NCBI RefSeq assembly: GCF_012184415.1
Contig: NZ_VTOX01000008.1
Coordinates: 1-64,000, forward strand
Reading direction: 5' to 3'
DNA length: 64,000 bases
Source: Ramlibacter lithotrophicus
Lineage (GTDB): Bacteria; Pseudomonadota; Gammaproteobacteria; Burkholderiales; Burkholderiaceae_C
Shown here: piece after piece, positions 30,931 through 40,390 of the stretch
Layout of the letters: the number at the start of each line of letters is the position of its first letter
Numbering within the stretch: the stretch's first letter is position 1
Translations under genes and position numbers: made by a program
Notes under the pieces: generated by a model
The model's database searches: none
Told to the model about the DNA's origin: nothing
Seen by the model: only the letters and a program-made list of their open reading frames with translations

Positions 30931-32367
30931 TCAGTCGCAGGGCTGGAAGCGCACGCAGGGCGGCACGGCGCGGATCGCGACCAGGGTGTTCTCGCCGTCG
31001 ATCCGCTCGGCGCGGAACTTGACGCTGGAGCCCGCGGCCAGCCCGGCCACCAGGGCCCGGTCGCGGACACGGAAGCGCAGCGTGGTGAACGGCAGCCTGG
31101 CGCCGGGCACGATCTTGAGGTGGACGTAGACGCGATCGCCGCCGTCCTCCTCGGTCACCGCGCGCAAGGTGGCGCGCGTCTCCACCATCGTCGCCGCCTC
31201 CTGGCGCTGCGCCGGGACGGGCTCCGCCGGGCCGGCGCCGAGTTCCGAGGTGGCGGCGACCACCTGTTCCAGCAGGCGCCGCTGCACGCGCCCTATGGTG
31301 CCGTCGTTGTACTCGCCCGCCGTCATGGCCACGACGAGGTCCAGTTCGGGGACGAGGAACAGCCGTTGCCCGCCGTTGCCCAGCGCGCCTTGCCAGCCCA
31401 CCTGCCTGCCGTCGACCCAGACGCTGCCCGACCACCACTGGTAGCCATACTCGCCGCCCGGCGTGCAGGGCGCCAGGGCAGCCCGCACCCAGTCTGCCGG
31501 AACCAGTTGCCGCCCTTGCCAGCGGCCGTCCTCCAGCAGCAGCCGCCCGATCCGCGCCATGTCGCGCGGACGCAGGCGCAGGCCGGAATAGGCGCGCGTG
31601 CGCCCCCGCAGGTCCCCGACCCAGGCCCAGTCGCGCACCCCGAGCGGCTCGAACAGTTTCCGGCGCGCGTATTCCTGCAGGCTCATGCCGGTGCGCTCCT
31701 CCAGCAGCAGGCCCAGGACGGCCGTCAGTCCGCCGTTGTAGTTGAAGCGCGCGCCGGGCGATGCCGCCAGCGGCCGGTCGAACACGTAGCGAGCGCGGTC
31801 GCCGCGCCACAGCAGCCCGCGCTCGTCGTTGTCCGGCCTTCCATAGCCGCCGCCCTCGTCCCAGGCCAGGCCGCTGCGCATGCACAGCATGTCGGCGACG
31901 GTGATGCGCTCGCGCCCGACGTTGCGCAGGTCGGCGAGACCAGGCAGCAGGTCCAGCACCGGCGTGGCGACCGGCGGCACCACGCCCTCGCCGTGCGCGA
32001 TTCCCCACAGCAGGGCCACCACCGACTTGGTGACGGATCGCACATCGTGCAGCACGTCCGCATCGAAGCGGACTTCGCGCGCCGCCAGCGAGTACGTCGA
32101 GCTATCGTTGCCGGTGCGATAGGCCTCGGCCACCAGCCGGCCGTGGCGCTCCACCACGACCGCGTGCAGGTTGCGCGGACTGGCGGCGAAAGCGCGCAGC
32201 GCGTCGCACAGCGGTTGCGCCGCGAAGCCCGCCGATGCCGGATCACCTTCGACGCTCCAGCGCACAGCCGTCGACGCCGGCTCGCCACAGGGGCCGCTGG
32301 CGGCGGCCGCCGGCGCAGTTGCGATGGACGCCATGAACAACGCGACAGCGATGAAGTGCCAGCGCAT
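30931..32367 (-). CDS. Exported serine beta-lactamase-like hydrolase with CusF-like C-terminal domain
   Basis: This 478-residue protein has a signal peptide (AIATAPAAAA). Residues about 60-370 form a class C/EstB-like serine hydrolase with the catalytic SVTK in DVRSVTKSVVALLWG, a YNGG in RFNYNGGLTAVLG (Tyr general base) and a late G-rich segment. The final 85 residues have a CusF/CopA-like OB pattern (VYVHLKIVPGARLPFTTLRFRVRDRALVAGLAAGSSVKFRAERI), but the metal-binding Trp and Met positions of CusF are replaced by Phe and Thr. A fusion is unusual. The ATG at 32367 (GGGGG upstream) is preferred over 32382. Confidence 0.75.
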   Translation of the reverse strand: MRWHFIAVALFMASIATAPAAAASGPCGEPASTAVRWSVEGDPASAGFAAQPLCDALRAFAASPRNLHAVVVERHGRLVAEAYRTGNDSSTYSLAAREVRFDADVLHDVRSVTKSVVALLWGIAHGEGVVPPVATPVLDLLPGLADLRNVGRERITVADMLCMRSGLAWDEGGGYGRPDNDERGLLWRGDRARYVFDRPLAASPGARFNYNGGLTAVLGLLLEERTGMSLQEYARRKLFEPLGVRDWAWVGDLRGRTRAYSGLRLRPRDMARIGRLLLEDGRWQGRQLVPADWVRAALAPCTPGGEYGYQWWSGSVWVDGRQVGWQGALGNGGQRLFLVPELDLVVAMTAGEYNDGTIGRVQRRLLEQVVAATSELGAGPAEPVPAQRQEAATMVETRATLRAVTEEDGGDRVYVHLKIVPGARLPFTTLRFRVRDRALVAGLAAGSSVKFRAERIDGENTLVAIRAVPPCVRFQPCD

Positions 32368-32466
32368 GCATCCCCCGTTCATTCGATGGACCTCGCGAGC
32401 CGGACGGCTCGCGCCGATCTTAACGGGGCCGGATCGCGCGCTTTCAGCCGCAGCGGCGAGGCTCGC

Positions 32467-34263
32467 TCAGAAGCTCCCCTCCAGTTCGTCGATCATTCGT
32501 CCCACGCTGGCCACTGCGTCGCGGACCGGCCGCGGCGAGGCCAGGTCGATGCCAACCTGCCGCATCAGCGCCAGCGGCTCCAGCGTGCCCCCGGCGCGCA
32601 GCACGCCCAGCCAGTCGGCGAACACGCCATCGCCTTCGGCGCGGGCCTTTTCGGCCAGCGCGGTCGCGGCGACCAGGCCCACCGAGTAGGTGTAGGGGTA
32701 CAGGCCGAAGTAGTAGTGCGGCTGCCGCATCCAGGTCATCGCCGCGCCCGCGTCGATGGCGACCGCGTCGCCCCAGAACGCCTCCAGGATGGCGGCCTTG
32801 CGCTGGTTCAGGAGCGCTGCGGTGACACCATGGCCGGCCTCGGCGCGGGCGTAGACCTGGCGCTGCAACTCCGCCTCCAGCAGGTGCGTGACGAAGTTGT
32901 GGTGGTAGGTTCCCAGCACCTGCATCAGCACCCAGCGGCGCATGCGCGGGTCGGCTTCGTCCGCCAGGATCCTGCGCGCCAGCAACACCTCGTTCATGAT
33001 TGACGGTGCCTCGACGAACGGCATCGCCGGCCGGGTGTTGACGTAGCGCTGGTGGCGCTGCGCCGTCAGGAAGTGGCCGGCGTGGCCCAGCTCGTGCGCC
33101 AGCACGAAGGCGTCGCGCATCGAGTCGGTCCACGTCACCAGGATGAACGGGTGCGAGCCGTACGGCGACGCGCAGAACGCGCCGGACGCCTTGCCCGCGT
33201 TGCCGGCCCGGTCGATCCAGCGCCGCTGGAACGCCGTGCGCACGATCTCCACGTACTCCGGCCCCATCGGTGCGACCGCCTCCAGGATCAGCTCGCCGGC
33301 CCGCTCGAACGTGACGCGCGGCGCGTAGGCCGGATCGAGCGGCGCCTTCACGTCGCAATACAGCAGGCGGTCCAGGCCGAGCACGCGCCGGCGCAGGCGC
33401 GCATAGCGCCGCATGTGGGGTGCGAGTTCGGCCTGGATGGTGTCGAGGATGTTGGTGTAGAGCTCGAACGGCACCTTGTGCTGGTGCAGCAGGAAGTGCT
33501 CCGCGCTGCGGTAGCCGCGCGCCCGGGCCAGCACGATGTTCTTGGCGACCTCGGTCGCGAAGGTGGCGGCGAAGGTGTTCTGGTACGGCTCCAGTCCCTT
33601 GCAGAACGAAGCCCAGGCGGCGCGCCTGACCTCGGCGCTGGCCGCGGGCTCGTACGTCCACTCGTAGAGGTTGAAGGAGTTCGGGTGCTCGCGGCCCTCC
33701 GCGATGAACGGTGCGAACCGCATGTCGCTCGTCTTGCCGCGCTGGAAGATCAGCGACGGAGCCTCCAGCACCTCGCCCAGGCTGGCGAGCACGCGCTCGG
33801 TCTCGGACGACAACATGTGCGGCTTCAGGCTGGCCAGGTCTTCCAGGTCGGTGCGGTGCACCGCCAGCGCCGGCTGCTGCGCGAGCCAGCGCTGCACGGC
33901 GCCGTCGGGCAACGCCAGGATTTCGGTGTCGACGAACTTCAGCGCCGCCTCCACGCGCGCCGACACGCCGTTGGCGTGCGCCAGGTCCGATTGCCGCGCC
34001 GGGTCGCCGCCGTCCTCGGCATGGCGCAGGCCGGCGAAGATGCCGGCCCGCTGCATCCGCGCCATGAGCGAGTCGCGTGCGTCGAGGCAGGCCAGCAGCC
34101 GGTCCGGGCCTTCGGCGAGCCGGCCCTGGTGGACGGTCACGGTTTCCAGCGTGCCTTCGATGTCAGCCAGTTCCGCGAACCAGGCGTCGCGGCTGGCGAA
34201 GAGCTCATCGAGGTTCCAGGTCTGATCTGGCGCGACCTGCGCGCGGGCCAGGGGCTTGTCCAT
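32467..34263 (-). CDS. pepF: M3-family oligoendopeptidase F
   Basis: This 598-residue protein has the zinc motif HELGHAGHF (H-E-x-x-H) in a helical scaffold. Other family blocks are ILVTWTDSMRDAFVLAHELGHAGHFLTA, FVEAPSIMNEVLLARRIL (downstream glutamate ligand E) and YYFGLYPYTYSVGLV. It hydrolyses oligopeptides of roughly 7-17 residues in the cytoplasm. Its start overlaps the last 59 bases of the helicase gene, so the two are likely translated from one mRNA, but a later start is possible. Confidence 0.88.
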   Translation of the reverse strand: MDKPLARAQVAPDQTWNLDELFASRDAWFAELADIEGTLETVTVHQGRLAEGPDRLLACLDARDSLMARMQRAGIFAGLRHAEDGGDPARQSDLAHANGVSARVEAALKFVDTEILALPDGAVQRWLAQQPALAVHRTDLEDLASLKPHMLSSETERVLASLGEVLEAPSLIFQRGKTSDMRFAPFIAEGREHPNSFNLYEWTYEPAASAEVRRAAWASFCKGLEPYQNTFAATFATEVAKNIVLARARGYRSAEHFLLHQHKVPFELYTNILDTIQAELAPHMRRYARLRRRVLGLDRLLYCDVKAPLDPAYAPRVTFERAGELILEAVAPMGPEYVEIVRTAFQRRWIDRAGNAGKASGAFCASPYGSHPFILVTWTDSMRDAFVLAHELGHAGHFLTAQRHQRYVNTRPAMPFVEAPSIMNEVLLARRILADEADPRMRRWVLMQVLGTYHHNFVTHLLEAELQRQVYARAEAGHGVTAALLNQRKAAILEAFWGDAVAIDAGAAMTWMRQPHYYFGLYPYTYSVGLVAATALAEKARAEGDGVFADWLGVLRAGGTLEPLALMRQVGIDLASPRPVRDAVASVGRMIDELEGSF

Positions 34264-36568
34264 GCGCGGAGTATCGCCGGGCCGCGGCGGCCGCGGACCC
34301 GGTGCGCCAGACCGGCGTGACCCGCCACCAGGACGGCAGCAGCTCGCGCACCGCCGGCCGCTGGAACCGGTCGTCGATGAGGTACACGATCCCGCGATCC
34401 TCGTGGGTGCGGATCACGCGGCCGGCGGCCTGCACCACCTTCTGCAGGCCGGGGTACAGGTAGGTGTAGTCATAGCCCGCGCCGAACGCCGTCTCGAGCC
34501 GCGCCTTGAGCTGCTCGTTGCGCGGGTTCACCTGCGGCAGGCCCAGCGTCGCCACGAAGGCGCCGACCAGCCGGTCGCTGCGCAGGTCGATGCCCTCGCC
34601 GAAACTGCCGCCGAGGACGGCGAACCCGACGCCCGCGCCGCCCGGAACGAAGCGCGCGATGAACTCGCCGCGCCGGGCTTCGTCCATGCCGCGCACCTGG
34701 GTCCACGTGGGGATGTCCGGGTGGCTGCGGCGGAACTCCGCCGCCACGAGCTCGAGGTAGTCGAAGCTGCTGAAGAAGGCCAGGTAGTTGCCGGCGTGCG
34801 CCCCGAACTGCTCGGCGATGAGGGCGGCGATCGGGGCCGCGGAGCGTTGCCGGTCCGGATAGCGCGTGGAAATGCCGCGCACCGTCCGCACCTGGAGCTG
34901 CTCCGGCTGGAACGGCGAGGCCACGTCGGTCCAGGCCGTGTCGTCGGGCATGCCCAGCATGTCCAGCGCATAGCGCGGCGGATTCAGCGTCGCCGAGAAC
35001 AGCGTCGCCGTGCGCGCGGCCGCGAACCGCGGCTTGAGGAACGGCGCGGGGATCAGGTTCTGGATGCGCACCGTGGTCGCGGCACGCCGGCCGCGCACCG
35101 CCTCCTGCGTGACCTCCAGCACCGAGTGCGAACCGAACGAGTCCGCCAGTCGCAGAAAGCCCAGCAGGTCGAAGTAAGCCTGCTGCAACGGGCTGTCGGC
35201 GGCTCCCGCCGCTTGCGCGAGCTGCGTCTCGATGGCCGCCGCCGCGTTCCTGAGCGCCGTGACGAACGCCGCGGGCAGGGCCTGCAGCCCGCCTTCGTCC
35301 TGCGCGTGGGCCTTGCGCACGCTGCTCCAGCTGCGTTGAACCCTGTCCAGCGCCTTGCGCACGTCTCCGGCCGCCGACTCGCGGGCCGGCTGCAGCGCGG
35401 CCTGGCCCAGCGAGGCCGAGTACATGGCGCGCGCCCGCTCGACCAGGTTGTGGGCCTCGTCCGCCAGCACGCCGACGCGCCATTCGTTGCCCGCCGTCGT
35501 GGCGTAGAGCATCGCGCTGCCGTCGAACCAGTAGTTGTAGTCGCCGACGACCAGATCGGCCCAGCGGGCCGCTTCCTGCGCCAGGTAGTACGGGCAGACC
35601 GCGTGCCGCCGCGCGGTCTCCCGCAGGGCGGCGGCGTCCATCAAGCCGCTGGCGAGCGCGTCGGCGCGGGCTGCCGGCAGCCGGTCGTAGAAGCCGCGCG
35701 CCAAGGGGCAGGAGTCGCCGTGGCAGGCCTGGTCCGGGTGCTCGCAGGCCTTGTCGCGAGCGGTCAGTTCGAGCACGCGCAGGCGCGGCGCGAACTCGCC
35801 CTCCTGCAGCCGCGCGGCCGCTTCCAGTGCCATGCGGCGGCCGGTCGACTTCGCGGTCAGGTAGAAGACCTTGTCCAGGCCGTGCGACGGCGCCGCCTTG
35901 AGCATGGCGAAGGTCGTGGCGATCGTCTTGCCGATGCCGGTCGGCGCCTGCGCCAGCACGCAGCGGCCGCTCGCCGCGCCGCGGTAGACGGCTTCGGCCA
36001 GCTCGCGCTGCCCCGCGCGAAAGGCCTCGTGCGGGAAGGCGAGGGCGGCCAGCGCCCGATCCCTGCCGGTGCGGTGCGCCAGCTCCTGCTCGGCCCAGGC
36101 CAGGAATTCAGTGCACAGCGCCTCGAAGAACGCCTGCAGCGCCGGCGCGGAATGGGTCTCGACGAACGTGGTCTCTTCCTGCGTCGCGAGGTCGAAGTAC
36201 ACCAGCGCGAGGTCCAGTCCGGCGAGCCCGCGCGCCTGGCACAACAGCCAGCCGTAGACCTTGGCCTGGGCCCAGTGCAGGGCCCGGTGGTTGGCCGGCT
36301 GCCGGGACAGGTCGCCGCGCCGCGTCTTGATCTCCTCGAGCCGGCGCAGCACAGGGTCGTAGCCGTCGGCGCGTCCGCGCACGACCAGTGGACCGAACTC
36401 GCCGCGCAGGCCGATCTCGGTCTCGTAGCCGGCGCCGCGCCGGCCGGTGACGTGCTGGTGGCCCGCCATGCCCTCCAGTGCGGTCGGCGACGGCGTGAAG
36501 CGCAGGTCCAGGTCGCCGCGCTTGGCGGTGAATTCGCACAGCGTGCGCACGGAGACCGAGTACTGCAT
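34205..36568 (-). CDS. RecB-like nuclease fused to DinG/XPD-type Fe-S helicase
   Basis: This 787-residue protein has an N-terminal PD-(D/E)XK nuclease: Asp in GRADGYDP, E-x-K in EEIKT and QxxxY in AQAKVY. It is followed by an SF2 helicase: APTGIGKT (Walker A), DEAH in ADEAHN, and the four cysteines ACEHPDQACHGDSC and AVCPYY of an XPD-like 4Fe-4S cluster. The end has GSFGEGIDL and QAAGRVIR helicase motifs. Such fusions would unwind and cut DNA; the cellular role is unknown. ATG 36568 is used in place of 36595. It probably heads an operon with pepF. Confidence 0.82.
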   Translation of the reverse strand: MQYSVSVRTLCEFTAKRGDLDLRFTPSPTALEGMAGHQHVTGRRGAGYETEIGLRGEFGPLVVRGRADGYDPVLRRLEEIKTRRGDLSRQPANHRALHWAQAKVYGWLLCQARGLAGLDLALVYFDLATQEETTFVETHSAPALQAFFEALCTEFLAWAEQELAHRTGRDRALAALAFPHEAFRAGQRELAEAVYRGAASGRCVLAQAPTGIGKTIATTFAMLKAAPSHGLDKVFYLTAKSTGRRMALEAAARLQEGEFAPRLRVLELTARDKACEHPDQACHGDSCPLARGFYDRLPAARADALASGLMDAAALRETARRHAVCPYYLAQEAARWADLVVGDYNYWFDGSAMLYATTAGNEWRVGVLADEAHNLVERARAMYSASLGQAALQPARESAAGDVRKALDRVQRSWSSVRKAHAQDEGGLQALPAAFVTALRNAAAAIETQLAQAAGAADSPLQQAYFDLLGFLRLADSFGSHSVLEVTQEAVRGRRAATTVRIQNLIPAPFLKPRFAAARTATLFSATLNPPRYALDMLGMPDDTAWTDVASPFQPEQLQVRTVRGISTRYPDRQRSAAPIAALIAEQFGAHAGNYLAFFSSFDYLELVAAEFRRSHPDIPTWTQVRGMDEARRGEFIARFVPGGAGVGFAVLGGSFGEGIDLRSDRLVGAFVATLGLPQVNPRNEQLKARLETAFGAGYDYTYLYPGLQKVVQAAGRVIRTHEDRGIVYLIDDRFQRPAVRELLPSWWRVTPVWRTGSAAAAARRYSAHGQAPGPRAGRARSDLEPR

Positions 36569-36622
36569 CGCCGCAATGGTAGGTGATCGCGTCACCTGCG
36601 CGGCGGGCCTGCACCCATCATT

Positions 36623-37117
36623 TCATTTTCGCGGCTTCATCAGCCGCGTCGCCACCGCGACCGAGCCCAGCATCACGAACGCGCCGGCCAGCAGGGCGGT
36701 GACGGTGAACAGGCACGAGACGAGCAACCGCGTGCGCATGGCCGCCTCCTCCGCGCCCGGCGGCGCCGGGACCGTGTACGGCACGCCGAGCGCCGCGCCC
36801 TGGAACTGCGGCAGGTGCTGGTTGGCCTTCAGCCATCGGTGGGCGACGATTCTGCTGCAGGCCGTCTGCATGATGACGACCTCGCTGCTGCTACCGTCGC
36901 GCGTCACGCGCACGGCGCACCGGGGGGTCGCGCCGCGCCCGAGCGTCAGGTCGAAGTGCATGCCGCCCGGCAGCAGCATCGTTCCCGTGCTGCCGGACCC
37001 CGTCCACGGCGCCATGGCCAGCGACCCGAAGAACCACAGGATCACGACGGCCGTGCAGAACCAGGCAATGCCGATGATGGCCTTCGCGGCCGGGTGCCGT
37101 GTGCCGTCGCTGCCCAT
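36623..37117 (-). CDS. Membrane protein with two helices, unknown function
   Basis: This 164-residue protein has TM helices at about 13-37 and 130-152 around a soluble loop of about 90 residues (MLLPGGMHFDLTLGRG to QFQGAALGV). The loop is probably periplasmic. GAGGAGA precedes the start. No family is recognised. It is the last minus-strand gene before the divergent Bug-receptor operon, with 290 bases between them containing no recognisable site. Confidence 0.6.
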   Translation of the reverse strand: MGSDGTRHPAAKAIIGIAWFCTAVVILWFFGSLAMAPWTGSGSTGTMLLPGGMHFDLTLGRGATPRCAVRVTRDGSSSEVVIMQTACSRIVAHRWLKANQHLPQFQGAALGVPYTVPAPPGAEEAAMRTRLLVSCLFTVTALLAGAFVMLGSVAVATRLMKPRK

Positions 37118-37407
37118 TGATGTCTCCTCGGTTGTCGTTCTCGTGGCGCGTTGCTCGCGCCCGTGCGGCCCGGCCGCGGACCGGATCCGCCAGCGACACT
37201 CTCCCGCGCGTCGCCGTCTCGCGCCTTGAGGGACGTCAAGATTCCCGCCCCGACACCGACTACCGGGGAATGCGAGCGTCGTCCTTGGGCCCCCGGCCTC
37301 GGGTGTTCCCAATCAGGCGGCCTTCGATTAAGGTTCCGGGCGGACGGCGCCGCTCGGGAGGGCAGGGCGCCGACCCGTCACCGGTCAATACGAAAGAGCT
37401 ATCACCA

Positions 37408-38382
37408 ATGGAATTCAAGTCTCTTGCGTGCGCCCTGTCGCACACGACCGCCGCGGCACTGCTCGCCTGCGGCTCACTGGCCAGCGCCCTTGCGCAGGAG
37501 CCGTATCCGGCCAGGCACGTCGAAGTGATCGTGCCTTATGCCGCCGGCGGCGGTGTCGATGCGATGGCCCGGTCGTTCGCGCGCGAAGCCGCGCAGGTCA
37601 CCGGCCAGTCCTGGTCGGTGGTGAACCGCGACGGCGGAGGCGGGCTGGTGGGTTTCACCGCACTGGCCAATGCCGCACCCGACGGCTACAAGGTGATGTT
37701 CTCCCCGGCGTCGGCGCTGACCAATGCGCCGTTCGTGACCAGGACGATGCCGTTCAGGCCCGAGCAGATCGAGCCGGTGTGCCAGGTGTTCGAGAACGTG
37801 TTTGCGCTGGCCGTGCGCCAGGATTCGCCCATGCGCTCGCTGCAGGATCTCGTGGCGCGCGCCAAGGCCGAGCCGGGCAAGCTGTCGTATGGGCACGCCG
37901 GTCCGGCCTCGGTGCCGCACCTGGCGGTCGCCGCCATGGAAAAGGCGCAAGGGCTGCGCTTCAACGCCATCCCCTACCGCGGCGACGGCGCCATGCTGCC
38001 CCAGCTGCTGGGCGGACAGATCGACTTCGGAGCGCCGGCGCTCTCCTCGATCGGCGGCAAGAACCTGCGCGTGCTGGCCGTGCTCTCGGACAAGCGACAC
38101 CCGTCGGTGCCGGAGGTTCCGGCGCTGACGGAGGCTGGCTTTCCGGCGGTGACGCCGGGACTGAACGGGGTCTATGTGCCTGCCGGCACGCCCCGGCCGA
38201 TCGTCGAAAAACTGCAAGGCTTGTGCAGGCAGGTGCTCGACTCCGACGGTTTCAGGAAGGCGGCGCAGACGCTCCAGCAGATCCCCACCTGGCTTCCCGC
38301 CGATGCGTTCAAGCAGCGCATCGATCGCACCTACCGCATGCACGCGGACCTGGTGCCGGGCCTGAACCTGGAGAAGCAATGA
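37408..38382 (+). CDS. Bug-type periplasmic receptor (TTT), second copy
   Basis: This 324-residue protein has a signal peptide (ends ALA-Q). Bug signatures are VIVPYAAGGGVDAMARSFAREA, VNRDGGGGLVGFTALANAAPDGY, LSYGHAGPASVPHLAVAAME, FNAIPYRGDGAMLPQLLGGQIDFG and HPSVPEVPALTEAGF. It would bind a carboxylate for import. Its stop overlaps the next start (ATGA), so it is coupled to the cupin gene. The ligand is unknown. Confidence 0.85.
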   Translation: MEFKSLACALSHTTAAALLACGSLASALAQEPYPARHVEVIVPYAAGGGVDAMARSFAREAAQVTGQSWSVVNRDGGGGLVGFTALANAAPDGYKVMFSPASALTNAPFVTRTMPFRPEQIEPVCQVFENVFALAVRQDSPMRSLQDLVARAKAEPGKLSYGHAGPASVPHLAVAAMEKAQGLRFNAIPYRGDGAMLPQLLGGQIDFGAPALSSIGGKNLRVLAVLSDKRHPSVPEVPALTEAGFPAVTPGLNGVYVPAGTPRPIVEKLQGLCRQVLDSDGFRKAAQTLQQIPTWLPADAFKQRIDRTYRMHADLVPGLNLEKQ

Positions 38383-38930
38383 CGACGAACGGGATGCCGG
38401 CGATCCGTCGCGTGGTGACGGCCGACGATGCGCAAGGCCGCTCCTTCATCGCCGAGGACGGACCTTCGCCGGCCGTGCGGCTGGTGGCGGAGCGCCCGGG
38501 TTACCGCGTCACCAACCTGTGGCGCACCACCGGGCCCGACGCCGGCGTGGACGCGCCGGACAGCATTTCGGAGCACCAGGGCGTGTCGCCGCCGAAGGGC
38601 GGCACGGTACTGCGGATCATCGACTTCCCGCCGGAGCCGGGCGACCCGCGGGAACTCGAGCGCATGCTGCATGCCACGTTCGGCGCGATGTACCGCGACG
38701 CGCGGCACACGCCCAGGCCAGGGGAACATCCCGGCATGCACCGCACCGATACGGTGGACTACGCCATCGTGCTGGAAGGAGAGGTGGTCGCCATCATGGA
38801 CCAGCAGGAAACCGCCTTGCGGTGCGGCGACGTGCTGATCCAGCGGGGCACGAACCACGCGTGGGCCAATCGCTCCGGTCGCCCGGCGCGGGTGGCGTTC
38901 GTGCTCGTCGATGCCCGCACGCCGGGCTGA
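38379..38930 (+). CDS. Cupin-domain protein
   Basis: This 183-residue protein has a cupin fold: GMHRTDTVDYAIVLEGEVVAIMDQQETALRCGDVLIQRGTNHAWANRSGRPARVAFVLVDA. The first cupin motif is H-R-T-D-T-V-D-Y and the second ends GTNHAW, so a metal site with two His is plausible. It begins with ATGA overlap to the Bug receptor, which ties it to the same catabolic unit. Substrate unknown. Confidence 0.8.
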   Translation: MTTNGMPAIRRVVTADDAQGRSFIAEDGPSPAVRLVAERPGYRVTNLWRTTGPDAGVDAPDSISEHQGVSPPKGGTVLRIIDFPPEPGDPRELERMLHATFGAMYRDARHTPRPGEHPGMHRTDTVDYAIVLEGEVVAIMDQQETALRCGDVLIQRGTNHAWANRSGRPARVAFVLVDARTPG

Positions 38931-38962
38931 TGCGGCGTCGGACGATCGGGGTCCGGCGCGCG

Positions 38963-39769
38963 TCAGGCGAAGGAGACCTGCACGCTTCCGAGGAGAGAGA
39001 AGTCCATCGTCGCCTGGTCGCCGGGATCGAGCCAGACGGTTTTCACCAGGCTGCCGGTCATCACGATTTCGCCCGCACGCAGTCCCGTCCCCTGGCTCGC
39101 GAGGTGATTGGCCAGCCATGCCAAGGCGTTGTGCGGATGGCCCAGCACGTCGGCCGCGGTCCCTTGCCCGCGCTCCTGGCCGTTGATCAGGGCCCGGCCC
39201 TGCACATCGATGAGGTCCGCGATGGCGGACCGGGCGACCGGACGCCCGAGAACGATGCCGGCCGCGAAGAAATCGTCGGCGATGAGCGTCGGTGCGCCGA
39301 GCGTTTCCCACTGGACGTAGCGGTCGTCGACGATTTCGATCGCTGGCAGGTAGCACTCGATGCGGCCGGCCACTGAATCGCTGGTGAAGGGTGCTGCCGC
39401 GCCAGCGAGATCCTCGCCGAGCCGGACTGCGATCTCGCACTCGACACCGACCCGGACGAAGTCCGCCGGGTCCAGCACGACGCCGCTCTGGTGCACGCCG
39501 CGTGCATGGACGCCCCCGGCGCATGGGTGCGGAATGGCCAGGTATTTCTGCATCACCTCGCTGGTGCAGCCGATCTTGTAGCCGGCCAGTGGACCGAGCT
39601 CGGTGGCCAGGAGCCGGTGCACTTCGGCCTGGACCCGGTAACCATCCTCGATGCTCTTCGGCATGGCCGCTTGCGGCAGGGGCGCAAGCGCGTTCCGGCT
39701 CTTTCGCGCGGCCGCGATGATCCGCGCGGCGTCCCGTGATGCGCCTGGAGCAAGCCATTGGTCCGTCAC
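38963..39769 (-). CDS. 2-Keto-4-pentenoate hydratase/fumarylacetoacetase-family enzyme
   Basis: This 268-residue FAH-family enzyme shows YKIGCTSEVMQKYLAIPHPCAGGVHARGVHQSG, VECEIAVRLGEDLAG (Glu metal ligands), LGHPHNALAWLANHLASQG and AGEIVMTGSLVKTV. It would hydrate 2-hydroxypenta-2,4-dienoate-like acids in aromatic meta-cleavage or a similar reaction. GTG 39769 lies after AGGAG and gives family length. It faces the cupin gene. Confidence 0.8.
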   Translation of the reverse strand: MTDQWLAPGASRDAARIIAAARKSRNALAPLPQAAMPKSIEDGYRVQAEVHRLLATELGPLAGYKIGCTSEVMQKYLAIPHPCAGGVHARGVHQSGVVLDPADFVRVGVECEIAVRLGEDLAGAAAPFTSDSVAGRIECYLPAIEIVDDRYVQWETLGAPTLIADDFFAAGIVLGRPVARSAIADLIDVQGRALINGQERGQGTAADVLGHPHNALAWLANHLASQGTGLRAGEIVMTGSLVKTVWLDPGDQATMDFSLLGSVQVSFA

Positions 39770-39791
39770 GCCGGTTCTCCTGGAAGCTGAT

Positions 39792-40175
39792 TCATGATCC
39801 CGTCGACTCGAGCCACCGGATCGCAGCCGACAGGTCGTTGTAGAAGACACGATAGTTCGCCTCGCCCACGTGACCGAACGCGATGCGGGACAGGTACGCG
39901 ATCCGGGTGTTCGGAACGAGAATGGCGGTGCGCAGCGAGGTCGTGCCGAGACCGGCCTGTCGCTGCGAGTCCAGCTGCTTCTGCAGGAGGACCAGATCCA
40001 TCTCTGGCGCCTCGAGTTCCAGCGCGTCGTACAGCACGCGCACGTGCGGGGTGTCGCGAGTGAGTTCAACCACGCGTGCCTCGCATTCGCGCAGCATCTC
40101 GGCAGTAGGCTTGCCGCGCAGGCGCGCCACGATGACCGAGCCGACCGGCTCCACCCAGATGCGTTGGTCTTGCAT
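39792..40175 (-). CDS. STAS/SpoIIAA-like small protein
   Basis: This 127-residue soluble protein alternates strands and helices: VIVARLRGKPTAEMLRECEARVVEL, HVRVLYDALELE, LRTAILVPNTRIAYLSRIAF and VFYNDLSAAIRWL. The order and final aliphatic helix resemble the SpoIIAA/STAS-like group of Burkholderiales stress proteins, but I cannot be sure. It ends 22 bases before the hydratase start, so co-transcription is likely. Confidence 0.5.
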   Translation of the reverse strand: MQDQRIWVEPVGSVIVARLRGKPTAEMLRECEARVVELTRDTPHVRVLYDALELEAPEMDLVLLQKQLDSQRQAGLGTTSLRTAILVPNTRIAYLSRIAFGHVGEANYRVFYNDLSAAIRWLESTGS

Positions 40176-40390
40176 GGTGCGATGCTACAGCGCGCGGCAG
40201 CGCGGCGCAGGGGCGAGGTCCGCGCCCGGTTGGAAGCAGACCTGCCCGGCGACCCGCGTCCGCGCATCGCGGGCGGGCAGGCCTCGAGGAAGAGATTCGC
40301 CCGCTTGAGGCAGCGCAAATTCGGTTCCAGGGCCGGGACCTATGCTAGGTCGGTGGCCGGTCCGGCCACCCGAATGGAGGATGCAACATC

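Noticed and set aside
34256-36586. 776-codon plus-strand frame opposite the helicase
   Set aside because: Arg/Ala/Gly-rich shadow peptide; the minus strand carries Walker, DEAH and Fe-S motifs.
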